Below are positions 1 to 7,763 of a DNA stretch of 64,000 nucleotides, in pieces. Positions within the stretch are counted from its first letter, which is position 1. Each line of letters starts with the position of its first letter. The notes under the pieces are model-generated. The model did no database searches, was not told where the DNA came from, and worked only from the letters and a program-made list of their open reading frames with translations. The stretch is from Anaerolineales bacterium (GTDB taxonomy: Bacteria; Chloroflexota; Anaerolineae; Anaerolineales; Villigracilaceae), in assembly GCA_020634885.1 (NCBI GenBank), contig JACKAW010000004.1, positions 1-64,000 of the forward strand, given 5' to 3'. The position numbers and the translations under genes are program-made.

Positions 1-10
1 GCAGAAGAGA

Positions 11-319
11 ATGGCTAAACAAAAAATTCGTATCCGTCTTAAGGCATATGACCATCGTGTTCTTGACCAATCCGCCAAGCGGATTGTCGAAACGGCTGAG
101 CGCACAGGTGCCCATGTGGTTGGTCCCGTACCCTTGCCAAGTAAGAAAGAACGCTATACAATACGACGCTCTTCCTTCATTGACAAGGATTCCCATGAGC
201 ATTTTGAAATTCGAACCCACAATCGATTGATTGATGTTTTGGATCCGGATTCGAAAACAATAGATATGTTGATGCGCTTAAACCTCCCTGCAGGCGTTGA
301 CATTGAAATTAAGATCTAA
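11..319 (+). CDS. rpsJ: 30S ribosomal protein S10
   Basis: S10 sits in the 30S head and in other bacteria doubles as NusE, the NusB partner in antitermination. The 102 residues match the usual family length, and the start IRIRLKAYDHRVLDQSA and the later segment FEIRTHNRLIDVLDP are typical S10 sequence. A purine-rich GAAGAGA lies just before the ATG. It is the first gene of the ribosomal superoperon seen here; the operon promoter, and probably the str genes, lie outside the window. It is separated from rplC by an unusually long 190-nt gap containing a palindrome and a structured region. Confidence 0.97.
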   Translation: MAKQKIRIRLKAYDHRVLDQSAKRIVETAERTGAHVVGPVPLPSKKERYTIRRSSFIDKDSHEHFEIRTHNRLIDVLDPDSKTIDMLMRLNLPAGVDIEIKI

Positions 320-334
320 ATTTATAGAATAACC

Positions 335-366
335 CATCATTCGGGATAATATTATCCCGAATGATG
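335..366. repeat. Perfect 32-bp palindrome between rpsJ and rplC
   Basis: CATCATTCGGGATAAT is followed at once by its exact reverse complement ATTATCCCGAATGATG. As RNA it can form a hairpin of about 14 bp. There is no U-run after it, so it is not a classic Rho-independent terminator. It could be a pause, processing or protein-binding site that separates S10 from the L3 onward message, or a DNA operator. Confidence 0.8.
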
Positions 367-373
367 ATTGTTA

Positions 374-479
374 GAGACGGCGCAAGAGTTGATTTGTGCG
401 TGAACAAAGAGTTCGCCTCGCAAATCTGCTGACTGTGCCGCACGGAGATGATGCGGTTGTTGCCCCAACTGGCAGTCTC
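374..479 (+). ncRNA. Candidate structured leader RNA upstream of rplC
   Basis: The 190-nt gap before rplC can fold into a closed multi-branch structure. GAGAC at 374-378 pairs with GTCTC at 475-479. Inside, GATTT (391-395), GCG (398-400) and GAAC (402-405) pair with GTTC (411-414), CGC (419-421) and AAATC (422-426). CCGCA (438-442) pairs with TGCGG (452-456), and GTTG (459-462) with CAAC (466-469). The rplC Shine-Dalgarno AAAGGAGA (493-500) follows directly. This layout fits a ribosomal-protein autoregulatory leader; L4 plays that part in the E. coli S10 operon. The fold was found by eye only. Confidence 0.45.
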
Positions 480-509
480 GTCAATATCTTATAAAGGAGA
501 ATATATAGC

Positions 510-1142
510 ATGTTAAAAGGGCTTATAGGTCGAAAGATCGGCATGACCCAGATCTTCGATGAAAAAGGCGTCGCTTATGCGGTGACCCTCATCGAGGCTG
601 GGCCTTGTTTTGTTACCCAAGTTCGCTTGCCAGAAAAAGAAGGTTATTCGGCAGTACAACTGGGTTATGGTGAATCAAATCCCAAACGTCTTACTCAGGG
701 ACAGGTCGGGCATTTGAAAGCCAATGAGCTACCCCCTCTGCGTTTCCTCCGCGAATTCCGTGCCAAAGACCATGGTTTGAAAGTCGGTGACAAAGTTTCA
801 GTCAGCGACGCTTTTGCCGTTGGTGAACGTGTGGATGTAGTTGGCATTAGCAAAGGTAAGGGTTTTGCCGGTGGTGTGAAGCGCTACCACTTCCACGGTA
901 TGAATGCCACACACGGTACTTCAGACCGAAATCGTGCGCCTGGTTCTCGAGGTTCCGGTACTACACCGGGGCGTGTATACAAAGGCGCTCGTGGAGCTGG
1001 TCATATGGGCGTGGATCGTGTCACTGCGCAGAACATCAAAGTCGTCATGGTGGATCCGGAACGAAATCTGATTGCCATCAACGGCGCTGTTCCCGGTGGC
1101 AAGGGGAGCCTCGTCATGATCAAGGAGTCGCGCAAGCAATAG
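510..1142 (+). CDS. rplC: 50S ribosomal protein L3
   Basis: L3 is an early-assembly 50S protein near the peptidyl transferase centre. The protein is 210 residues, normal for the family, opening with LIGRKIGMTQIFDEKG and carrying the conserved tip region GKGFAGGVKRYHFHGMNATHG. A strong Shine-Dalgarno AAAGGAGA lies 10 nt before the ATG. It starts the tightly packed part of the S10 operon: rplD begins 27 nt downstream. Regulation may act through the structured gap immediately upstream. Confidence 0.97.
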   Translation: MLKGLIGRKIGMTQIFDEKGVAYAVTLIEAGPCFVTQVRLPEKEGYSAVQLGYGESNPKRLTQGQVGHLKANELPPLRFLREFRAKDHGLKVGDKVSVSDAFAVGERVDVVGISKGKGFAGGVKRYHFHGMNATHGTSDRNRAPGSRGSGTTPGRVYKGARGAGHMGVDRVTAQNIKVVMVDPERNLIAINGAVPGGKGSLVMIKESRKQ

Positions 1143-1169
1143 CGCGCAGGAAATCGGAGCGAGAATACC

Positions 1170-1799
1170 ATGAAAGTAGATGTTCTTGATATGAAGGGCA
1201 AAAAAGTTCGTGAGATTGAACTTCCCGCGAAACTTTTTGAAGCCCCTGTAAATGTAGACCTGATGCATCAGGCGTATGTTCGTCAGATGGCAAACGCCCG
1301 TTTGGGTACGCATGACACCAAAGTCCGCAGTGAAGTTCGCGGCGGTGGACGCAAACCCTGGAAGCAGAAGGGAACCGGTCGTGCCCGTCAGGGATCGAGG
1401 CGTGCCGCTCAGTGGGTTGGCGGCGGTCGTATTCATACACCGCATCCACGCAGTTATGAACTTCGGATGCCTAAAAAGATGCGTTTGGCGGCTCTCCGCT
1501 CGGCTTTATCTGCAAAGGCTTCTGAGTTATCCATTGTTGTTGTGGATGATCTCAACATTGCGGAACCCAAAACAAAATTGGTGGCTGAAACCCTGGGTAA
1601 TTTGGTTGGCACCTCCACTGTATTAGTGTTGATGCCGGTCAAAGACCAGAATTATGATGTGGTGATGCGCAGCACAAGCAATCTCGACAATGCCAAAGTG
1701 CTCCTCGCCAGCTACCTGAATGTGCGCGACATCATGAATTTTGACAAGGTTGTTTTGCCTGTCACCACAATTGATGCTCTGGTTGCTCACTTAGGATAG
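1170..1799 (+). CDS. rplD: 50S ribosomal protein L4
   Basis: L4 binds 23S rRNA and its long loop lines the exit tunnel; in E. coli it also represses its own S10 operon. The 209-residue protein has the tunnel-loop signature RGGGRKPWKQKGTGRARQGS around residues 51-70 and the globular C-terminal domain ending DALVAHLG. GGAGCGAG lies upstream of the ATG. If the leader at 374-479 is a real regulator, L4 would be the first ligand to consider, but that is inference. Confidence 0.97.
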   Translation: MKVDVLDMKGKKVREIELPAKLFEAPVNVDLMHQAYVRQMANARLGTHDTKVRSEVRGGGRKPWKQKGTGRARQGSRRAAQWVGGGRIHTPHPRSYELRMPKKMRLAALRSALSAKASELSIVVVDDLNIAEPKTKLVAETLGNLVGTSTVLVLMPVKDQNYDVVMRSTSNLDNAKVLLASYLNVRDIMNFDKVVLPVTTIDALVAHLG

Positions 1800-1808
1800 G
1801 AGAGAGAC

Positions 1809-2111
1809 ATGACAGACCTTTATAGTGTCATCGTCCGCCCGTTGGTGACTGAAAAATCCAATAGACAATCCAGCAAGGGTCAATATGTTTTTGTAGTTCG
1901 AAATGATGCGACCCGTACTGTTGTGAAAGATGCCTTGGAAACACTTTTCGAAGTTACCGTGGCGCGCGTAAATATTGTTAACGCCCCTGCGAAGCGCGGT
2001 CGACGCGGTCGCTCCCGCCGTTTGGTGGTGCGCCGCGCTGCCTTCAAGAAGGCGATTATTACCCTTGCCGAGGGAAGTAAACCCCTCGAGATATTTGAAG
2101 GGGTGCAATAA
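1809..2111 (+). CDS. rplW: 50S ribosomal protein L23
   Basis: L23 sits at the tunnel exit and is the docking site for trigger factor and SRP. The 100-residue length is normal; the opening YSVIVRPLVTEKSN and the middle VFVVRNDATRTVVKDALE are family hallmarks, and the basic loop KRGRRGRSRRLVVRR is the rRNA-binding extension. GGAGAGAG precedes the ATG. The last base of its TAA stop is the first base of the rplB ATG, so translation of the two is coupled. Confidence 0.97.
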   Translation: MTDLYSVIVRPLVTEKSNRQSSKGQYVFVVRNDATRTVVKDALETLFEVTVARVNIVNAPAKRGRRGRSRRLVVRRAAFKKAIITLAEGSKPLEIFEGVQ

Positions 2112-2947
2112 TGGCAGTTAAGAAGTACAAACCAATTACCCCCGGTATGCGTGATATGACCGGTTATACGTTTGAGGAAATCACCAAGTCCACCCCGGAA
2201 CGTTCCCTGCTTGTTATCAAGAAGCGCAGTGGTGGACGTAACGCCTATGGACGTGTGACCGTTCGACATCGTGGTGGTGGCGCACGCCGTTACATCCGTA
2301 TTGTAGATTTCAAGCGCGAAAAATTTGGAATTCCTGCAAAGGTTGCTGGAATCGAATATGACCCCAATCGTACCGCACGCCTTGCCCTCCTGCATTATGC
2401 AGATGGCGAGAAACGTTATATCGTCTCTCCTGTAGATTTGAAAGTTGGCGATACCGTTATGTCTGGTCCTAATGCGGAGATTCGTTCTGGGAATGCGTTG
2501 CCGATCAGCAACATCCCCGTTGGTACGATGATCCACAATATCGAGATGAAGCCAGGCAAAGGCGGGCAGCTTGTCCGTTCAGCTGGAGGTGCAGCCCAAT
2601 TGCTAGCCAAAGAAGGCGATTTTGCCCAGATTCGTATGCCTTCCGGGGAAGTTCGTCTCATCCACCAGGTTTGCTACGCAACGATTGGACAGGTTGGAAA
2701 TCTCGACCACGGCAATGTCAAACTTGGTAAAGCCGGTCGCAAGCGCCACCTTGGCATCCGCCCGACGGTTCGTGGTACAGCCATGAGCCCCCGCGACCAT
2801 CCACATGGTGGTGGTGAAGGCCGTCAGCCGATAGGTCTTCCCGGTCCGAAGTCTCCCTGGGGTAAGCCTACCCTGGGTAAGAAGACCCGCCTTAATAAGA
2901 AGACGGATCAGTACATTGTGCGTCGTCGCAGCAAGACGAACCGCTAG
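2111..2947 (+). CDS. rplB: 50S ribosomal protein L2
   Basis: L2 is a core 50S protein needed for subunit association and peptidyl transferase activity. It is 278 residues, the usual size, and contains the highly conserved RGTAMSPRDHPHGGGEGRQP near residues 221-240 including the functionally important His, then a basic tail RLNKKTDQYIVRRRSKTNR. It overlaps the rplW stop by one base; rpsS starts 18 nt after its stop. Confidence 0.98.
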   Translation: MAVKKYKPITPGMRDMTGYTFEEITKSTPERSLLVIKKRSGGRNAYGRVTVRHRGGGARRYIRIVDFKREKFGIPAKVAGIEYDPNRTARLALLHYADGEKRYIVSPVDLKVGDTVMSGPNAEIRSGNALPISNIPVGTMIHNIEMKPGKGGQLVRSAGGAAQLLAKEGDFAQIRMPSGEVRLIHQVCYATIGQVGNLDHGNVKLGKAGRKRHLGIRPTVRGTAMSPRDHPHGGGEGRQPIGLPGPKSPWGKPTLGKKTRLNKKTDQYIVRRRSKTNR

Positions 2948-2965
2948 TAGATGAGGTAAGCAGAT

Positions 2966-3238
2966 ATGTCAAGATCATTGAAAAAGGGTCCTTACATTGA
3001 GCCGAAACTGCTCAAGCGTATCGAGTCCATGAATCAGAAAAAAGAGAAGAAGGTGGTTCGCACCTGGAGCCGTGCCTCTGTGATCTTCCCCCAAATGGTG
3101 GGACACACGATCGCGGTTCACGATGGACGCCGCCATGTCCCGATCTATATTACGGAAAACATGGTTGGTCATCGTTTAGGCGAGTTCGCCCCGACACGCA
3201 CGTTCCGCGGACATCAAGCCTCTGAGAAGGCTGCGTAA
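2966..3238 (+). CDS. rpsS: 30S ribosomal protein S19
   Basis: S19 lies in the 30S head and forms bridges with the 50S. The 90 residues match the family; MSRSLKKGPYIEPKLLKRIE and GHRLGEFAPTRTFRGHQASE are characteristic. GATGAGGT precedes the ATG. It sits between rplB and rplV as in nearly all bacterial S10 operons. Confidence 0.97.
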   Translation: MSRSLKKGPYIEPKLLKRIESMNQKKEKKVVRTWSRASVIFPQMVGHTIAVHDGRRHVPIYITENMVGHRLGEFAPTRTFRGHQASEKAA

Positions 3239-3249
3239 AGGAGAGGAAC

Positions 3250-3591
3250 ATGACAGATATTCAAGCTCACGTTCGTTTTCTCCCGCAATCTGCCCAGAAG
3301 GTTCGCGCTGTTATTGATGTAGTTCGCGGCAAAAGCGCGAATGAAGCGTTGGAGATACTCAAGTTTGTGAATAAGCGCGCCGCAGGTCCTGTTTACAAAT
3401 TGGTGGCATCCGCTGTTGCGAATGCTGAAGAGAACTTTGGCGTAAGTCGCGATGATTTATTCGTTGCCAAAATTACCGCTGATGAAGCTCCGACTCGTAA
3501 GTGGCGTCGCTTCGGTGCTCGCGGTCGTTTCAAGCCACTTTTGCGTCGCAGTTCTCATGTTACGGTCATTTTGCGCGAGCGCGGGGCATAG
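3250..3591 (+). CDS. rplV: 50S ribosomal protein L22
   Basis: L22 lines the exit tunnel with its beta-hairpin, the region changed in some macrolide-resistant strains. The protein has 113 residues. The segments VRFLPQSAQKVRAVIDVVRG and PTRKWRRFGARGRFKPLLRR are the globular-domain start and the tunnel hairpin. AAGGAGAGG precedes the start. It is followed after 10 nt by rpsC. Confidence 0.97.
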   Translation: MTDIQAHVRFLPQSAQKVRAVIDVVRGKSANEALEILKFVNKRAAGPVYKLVASAVANAEENFGVSRDDLFVAKITADEAPTRKWRRFGARGRFKPLLRRSSHVTVILRERGA

Positions 3592-3601
3592 GAGATAACA
3601 T

Positions 3602-4351
3602 ATGGGTAGAAAAGTACATCCCGTTGGTTTTCGTCTCGGAATCAACCAGCCTTGGGGCGGTCGTTGGTTTGCTGAGGGAAGCACATACCGCCAACAACTT
3701 CATCAAGATCTTGCCATTCGTAATTTGTTGCTGGGTAAGCTCTCCAAGGGTGGCGCTGCTGCGAATGAAAAGGTTCGTCAATTGCGCAAGGAACTTCCGG
3801 ATTCGATCCGCGATAGCAAAGCCGGAATCTCTCGCATTGATGTAGAACGCACTCCTGGAAAAGTTCGTATCGCTATTCACACTGCCAAGCCAGGTATTTT
3901 GATCGGACGTAAAGGTGAAGGTGTGAAGAAGATTCGCGCCGCACTCGAAGCGCTGGTAGGCAAGAAGATCGATTTGGACATCAAGGAAATCTCCAACCCT
4001 GACCTCGACGCAAAACTGGTTGCCAGAAATATTGCTGACCAGCTTGAACGCCGTATTGCTTATCGCCGCGCCATGAAACGCGCGATTCAGCAAGCCATGA
4101 AGCAGGGCGCTGAAGGAATCAAAATCCTATGCGGCGGACGCTTGGGCGGCGCTGAAATGTCTCGCGATGTTTGGCTGCGTGAAGGACGTGTTCCTTTGCA
4201 GACTCTGCGCGCAAATCTTGATTTCGCCACCGATGAAGCCTTGACCACTTATGGTCAGATTGGCGTCAAGGTTTGGATCTATAAAGGTGAGGCGAAACCT
4301 GAAGTTGAAGAAAAAACCGAAGCGACGGAAGGCGTGTACGTCAGCGAGTAA
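3602..4351 (+). CDS. rpsC: 30S ribosomal protein S3
   Basis: S3 forms part of the mRNA entry tunnel with S4 and S5. The 249 residues hold the N-terminal HPVGFRLGINQPWGGRWFA, a KH type 2 domain with PGILIGRKGEGVKKIR (GxxG loop GRKG), and the S3 C-terminal domain with CGGRLGGAEMSR. The acidic tail from about residue 232 (EVEEKTEATEG) is a little longer than the minimal protein. Spacing of 31 nt to rplP. Confidence 0.97.
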   Translation: MGRKVHPVGFRLGINQPWGGRWFAEGSTYRQQLHQDLAIRNLLLGKLSKGGAAANEKVRQLRKELPDSIRDSKAGISRIDVERTPGKVRIAIHTAKPGILIGRKGEGVKKIRAALEALVGKKIDLDIKEISNPDLDAKLVARNIADQLERRIAYRRAMKRAIQQAMKQGAEGIKILCGGRLGGAEMSRDVWLREGRVPLQTLRANLDFATDEALTTYGQIGVKVWIYKGEAKPEVEEKTEATEGVYVSE

Positions 4352-4382
4352 TCGCTGCGTCGCTTGAATTGAGGTTATTGCT

Positions 4383-4802
4383 ATGTTGATGCCTAAACGT
4401 GTAAAGTGGCGCAAGCAGATGCGTGGACGCATGAGAGGTAAAGCTCTCCGCGGCGCAGAAGTTGCTTTCGGCGAATTCGGCCTGCAAGCGCTTGAACCGG
4501 GTTGGATTACAGCCCGCCAGATCGAAGCTGCTCGCCGTTCAATCGTCCGCGAAATGAAACGCCGCGGTAAGATCTGGATCCGTATTTTCCCTGCGAAGCC
4601 GTTCACTCACAAACCCCCCGAGACTCGTATGGGTTCCGGTAAGGGCAATGTGGAATACTATGTGGCTGTGGTGAAGCCTGGGCGTATTATGTTTGAAGTA
4701 GCTGGCTTATCTGCTGATATTGCCATTGCTGCCTTACGTGCTGCCCAGTACAAATTCTCCATCAAAACCAAGGTTGTGGCACGCCACACAGGAGGAGAAT
4801 AA
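4383..4802 (+). CDS. rplP: 50S ribosomal protein L16
   Basis: L16 organises the A-site tRNA region of the 50S. The 139-residue sequence starts MLMPKRVKWRKQMRGRMRG and carries the conserved RRGKIWIRIFPAKPFTHKPP and GSGKGNVEYYVAVVKPGRI segments. Its stop is only 3 nt before rpmC, and AGGAGG near its own 3' end serves as the rpmC ribosome binding site. Confidence 0.97.
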   Translation: MLMPKRVKWRKQMRGRMRGKALRGAEVAFGEFGLQALEPGWITARQIEAARRSIVREMKRRGKIWIRIFPAKPFTHKPPETRMGSGKGNVEYYVAVVKPGRIMFEVAGLSADIAIAALRAAQYKFSIKTKVVARHTGGE

Positions 4803-4805
4803 ACC

Positions 4806-5027
4806 ATGAAAGCCATGAAATCCGCAGATATTCGCAAGTTGGCGCCGGAAGAAATCCGTTCCAAGATTTCAGACGCGCGTGATGAATTAATGAAGCTGCG
4901 CTTCCAACAGGTGACCGGTCAGTTGACCGATACGAGCCACCTGAACGTTCTCCGTAAGGATATTGCCCGCATGGAGACCATCTTGGCGGAAATGCTCAAG
5001 ACTGTCGCAGTAGAAGGTGAAAAATGA
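4806..5027 (+). CDS. rpmC: 50S ribosomal protein L29
   Basis: L29 is a small two-helix protein next to the tunnel exit. The 73 residues include the typical LMKLRFQQVTGQLTDTSHL followed by the RKDIARMETIL helix. The ribosome binding site GGAGGAGAA overlaps the 3' end of rplP. Its TGA stop overlaps the rpsQ ATG (ATGA), indicating coupled translation. Confidence 0.96.
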   Translation: MKAMKSADIRKLAPEEIRSKISDARDELMKLRFQQVTGQLTDTSHLNVLRKDIARMETILAEMLKTVAVEGEK

Positions 5028-5296
5028 ACAATCGCCGTCGTATGACTGGTGTCGTGACCAGCAACAAAATGACCAAAACGGTCGTCGTAGAGATTACCCG
5101 CAAGTATCGACATCCCCTTTATAAGAAGGTGGTGTTCTCCAGTATGCGCGTGAAAGCTCATGATGAGATTGGTTGCCAGATAGGCGATGAAGTTCGCATA
5201 GTCGAGTCTCGCCCGTTGTCCCGCGATAAGCGCTGGGCGGTTGAATCCGTCGTGAAGCGTGAAGTCCGCACCGCTGATCAAGGCGTAGGAGAATAG
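5024..5296 (+). CDS. rpsQ: 30S ribosomal protein S17
   Basis: S17 is a primary 16S rRNA-binding OB-fold protein. The 90-residue product has the family start RRMTGVVTSNKMTKTVVVEI, then RKYRHPLYKKVVFSSMRVKA and the IVESRPLSRDKRW motif. It overlaps rpmC by 4 nt, and rplN begins 3 nt after its stop. Confidence 0.96.
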   Translation: MNNRRRMTGVVTSNKMTKTVVVEITRKYRHPLYKKVVFSSMRVKAHDEIGCQIGDEVRIVESRPLSRDKRWAVESVVKREVRTADQGVGE

Positions 5297-5299
5297 ACC

Positions 5300-5671
5300 A
5301 TGATCCAGCAGGAATCTAGAATCAAGGTTGCTGATAATACAGGTGCCCGCGAACTTCTTGTCATCCATGTAATGGGTGGTTCCAAGCGTAAGTACGGTTC
5401 CATTGGAGATGTGGTTGTAGCGACAGTTAAGTCAGCTGCCCCGCAGGGTTCTGTAAAGAAGAGTGAAGTTGTGAAAGCCGTAATTGTACGCTGCACCAAA
5501 GAATGGCGCCGCGAAGACGGCTCGTACATTCGTTTTGATGATAACGCTGCAGTTATCCTGGATGCGGATGGCGAAAACCCGAGGGGCACACGTATCTTCG
5601 GACCTGTCGCACGCGAATTGCGCGACAAGGGTTACATGAAGATTGTGTCGCTTGCCCCGGAAGTGTTGTAG
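5300..5671 (+). CDS. rplN: 50S ribosomal protein L14
   Basis: L14 contacts 16S rRNA in an intersubunit bridge and binds the silencing factor RsfS in many bacteria. The protein is 123 residues, the classic size; MIQQESRIKVADNTGARELL and the end GPVARELRDKGYMKIVSLAP are nearly invariant family sequence. GTAGGAGAA precedes the start. Confidence 0.98.
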   Translation: MIQQESRIKVADNTGARELLVIHVMGGSKRKYGSIGDVVVATVKSAAPQGSVKKSEVVKAVIVRCTKEWRREDGSYIRFDDNAAVILDADGENPRGTRIFGPVARELRDKGYMKIVSLAPEVL

Positions 5672-5680
5672 GAGCTGAGA

Positions 5681-6010
5681 ATGAAAGTCAAAATTCGAAA
5701 AGGTGATACCGTCGAAGTGATCAGCGGCCGTCTCGAAGACAAGGGCAAGCGCGGTGAGGTCATTAATGTAATGATCGAAAAGCGTCGTGTGGTGGTTCAG
5801 GGTGTCAATATCCGTACGAAGCACCAGAAACAGGTTCAAGCAGGCAATCGCCAGATGAACCCGGGTCGTGTCCAATTTGAAGCCCCATTGGATATTTCCA
5901 ATGTGATGCTTGTCTGCCCGAAGTGCGGCGAACCCACCCGTGTTGCTGTTCAACGTGACGATGAAGGCGCTCATCGCGTTTGCAAGAATTGCAAAGCCGC
6001 GATCGACTAG
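5681..6010 (+). CDS. rplX: 50S ribosomal protein L24, zinc-ribbon form
   Basis: L24 is an assembly initiator of the 50S with an N-terminal KOW domain (KIRKGDTVEVISGRLEDKGK, residues 4-23). The C-terminal part carries two CxxC pairs, C79/C82 and C101/C104, which would bind zinc as a ribbon; many bacteria have lost these cysteines. The length of 109 residues is normal. GGAGCTGAGA lies before the ATG. Confidence 0.96.
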   Translation: MKVKIRKGDTVEVISGRLEDKGKRGEVINVMIEKRRVVVQGVNIRTKHQKQVQAGNRQMNPGRVQFEAPLDISNVMLVCPKCGEPTRVAVQRDDEGAHRVCKNCKAAID

Positions 6011-6029
6011 GTACTGGAGCGATATAAAA

Positions 6030-6581
6030 ATGAACAGAATGCAGGAACTCTATAACAAGGAAGTTGCACCCGCTTTGCTGAAATCGTTCGGTTTCAAAAA
6101 TGTAATGCAGGTGCCCCGACTGGAAAAGATCGTTGTCAATATTGGTCTTGGCGAAGCATTGGATAATCCCAAGGCGCTTGAAGCTGCCGTAGGCGATCTA
6201 ACCCTTATTGCCGCTCAAAAACCAGTGCAAACAAAGGCTCGCAAAAGTATTGCGAACTTTAAGTTGCGTGAAGGACGGTTAATCGGCACCAAAGTGACCC
6301 TTCGTGGTCCGCGTATGTGGGCGTTTTTTGATCGCCTTGTAAATATCGCTCTGCCGCGTGTTCGCGATTTTCGTGGTATTTCTTCCAATGCCTTTGACGG
6401 ACGTGGAAATTATACGCTGGGGCTCAAAGACCAATTAGTCTTTCCTGAAATTGAGTATGACAAGATCGATAAACTGCGCGGGATGGAGATCACAATCGTG
6501 ACCACCGCCCAGAATGATGAAGAAGCCCGCGCTTTGTTAAGACAGCTCGGAATGCCGTTCAGCGGCAAGAAGGAAGCGTAA
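6030..6581 (+). CDS. rplE: 50S ribosomal protein L5
   Basis: L5 binds 5S rRNA and contacts P-site tRNA. I start it at the ATG at 6030 (MNRMQELYNKEVAPALLKSF), which has TGGAGCG upstream and gives 183 residues; the frame stays open further upstream but that part runs into rplX. Conserved stretches KIVVNIGLGEALDNPKALE, RKSIANFKLREG and FRGISSNAFDGRGNYTLG are present. rpsN starts 3 nt after the stop. Confidence 0.96.
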   Translation: MNRMQELYNKEVAPALLKSFGFKNVMQVPRLEKIVVNIGLGEALDNPKALEAAVGDLTLIAAQKPVQTKARKSIANFKLREGRLIGTKVTLRGPRMWAFFDRLVNIALPRVRDFRGISSNAFDGRGNYTLGLKDQLVFPEIEYDKIDKLRGMEITIVTTAQNDEEARALLRQLGMPFSGKKEA

Positions 6582-6584
6582 GAT

Positions 6585-6767
6585 ATGGCAAAGAAATGTA
6601 TGCAATATCGTGAACAGCGCCGCCGCCATGCAGTGCAGGTCCGCAATCGCTGCCAGCGTTGTGGTCGCCCGCGCGGATACATCCGCCGCTTCGGCTTGTG
6701 CCGCATTTGTTTCCGCGAATTGGCGTTGAAGGGACAAATCCCTGGCGTCGTGAAGGCGTCCTGGTAA
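6585..6767 (+). CDS. rpsN: 30S ribosomal protein S14, zinc (type Z) form
   Basis: S14 completes the 30S head. At 60 residues this is the short zinc-binding type: C23, C26, C39 and C42 form the ligand set (CQRCGRPRGYIRRFGLCRIC). The zinc-free S14 is around 100 residues. It sits between rplE and rpsH as usual. Confidence 0.97.
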   Translation: MAKKCMQYREQRRRHAVQVRNRCQRCGRPRGYIRRFGLCRICFRELALKGQIPGVVKASW

Positions 6768-6787
6768 AGCCGGGTTGGAGGTAAATT

Positions 6788-7201
6788 ATGTCATTCACTG
6801 ATCCAATTGCCGATATGTTGACCCGCATCCGCAACGCCGTCATGGCTGGCCATGCACAGGTTGCGATGCCGAGTTCAAAGATAAAACTTGAGATCGCAAA
6901 AATCCTCAAGGAAGAAGGTTTCCTTGATAGTTTTGAAGTGGTCGATGGTGAAACTGAAGCGCAGAAAGTTTTGCGTGTGAAGATCAAATATGTAGGTGAA
7001 CGCCGCCAACGTCGCGCTGTTATCTCCGGATTAGAGCGCGTTAGCAAGCCCGGTCGCCGCATTTACACCAAGAAAACCGACATCCCCTGGGTTCTTTCGG
7101 GTATTGGCGTTGCCATTCTCTCGACCCCCAAAGGTGTCATGACCGGCGTTCGTGCCCGACAATTGGGCGTGGGCGGCGAGATCATCTGCAAGGTTTGGTA
7201 G
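6788..7201 (+). CDS. rpsH: 30S ribosomal protein S8
   Basis: S8 binds the central domain of 16S rRNA and in E. coli represses the spc operon. The 137-residue protein starts DPIADMLTRIRNAVMAGH and ends with the conserved STPKGVMTGVRARQLGVGGE. TTGGAGGT is the ribosome binding site. Spacing to rplF is 10 nt. Confidence 0.97.
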   Translation: MSFTDPIADMLTRIRNAVMAGHAQVAMPSSKIKLEIAKILKEEGFLDSFEVVDGETEAQKVLRVKIKYVGERRQRRAVISGLERVSKPGRRIYTKKTDIPWVLSGIGVAILSTPKGVMTGVRARQLGVGGEIICKVW

Positions 7202-7211
7202 GAGGTTTATT

Positions 7212-7760
7212 GTGTCTCGCATTGGTCGTTTACCAGTAGACATTCCCAGCGGCGTGCAGGTGGAGTTGAACGGCTCCAAGGTCCGTGTAAAGGGACCGAA
7301 GGGCGAACTTTCCCGTGTTTTCTCCAGCTTGATCGATATCAAGATGGAAGACAACCAGTTGAAGATTGCCCGCAATTCGGATAACTCCGAAGAACGAGCC
7401 CTTCATGGAACCACCCGCGCCGTGCTCGCCAACATGATTCATGGCGTAAGCAAGGGATTTGAAGTTATTCTTGAAGTAGAAGGCGTCGGCTATCGTGCTG
7501 AAATGGAAGGAAAGAACCTGACTTTGTTTGTCGGCTACTCCCACCCAGTCAAGATCGAACCGCCTGCTGGCGTCACTTTTGAAACAGACGCGAAGACCCG
7601 CCAGATTAAGGTGCAGGGCTTCGACAAGGAATTAGTGGGGCAGGTGGCTGCCAACATTCGTAAGGTTCGCCCGCCTGAACCCTATCACGGTAAAGGTCTC
7701 CGCTATCTCGGCGAAAAAGTCCGCCGTAAAGCCGGTAAGGCCGGAAAGGGAGCCAAATAA
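7212..7760 (+). CDS. rplF: 50S ribosomal protein L6
   Basis: L6 lies near the factor-binding centre of the 50S. I place the start at GTG 7212, giving 182 residues beginning MSRIGRLPVDIPSGVQV, because TAGGAGG sits 7 nt upstream and this is the universal L6 N-terminus. The two repeated L6 folds are visible, the second ending in EPYHGKGLRYLGEKVRRKAG. rplR begins 3 nt after the stop. Confidence 0.96.
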   Translation: MSRIGRLPVDIPSGVQVELNGSKVRVKGPKGELSRVFSSLIDIKMEDNQLKIARNSDNSEERALHGTTRAVLANMIHGVSKGFEVILEVEGVGYRAEMEGKNLTLFVGYSHPVKIEPPAGVTFETDAKTRQIKVQGFDKELVGQVAANIRKVRPPEPYHGKGLRYLGEKVRRKAGKAGKGAK

Positions 7761-7763
7761 CCC

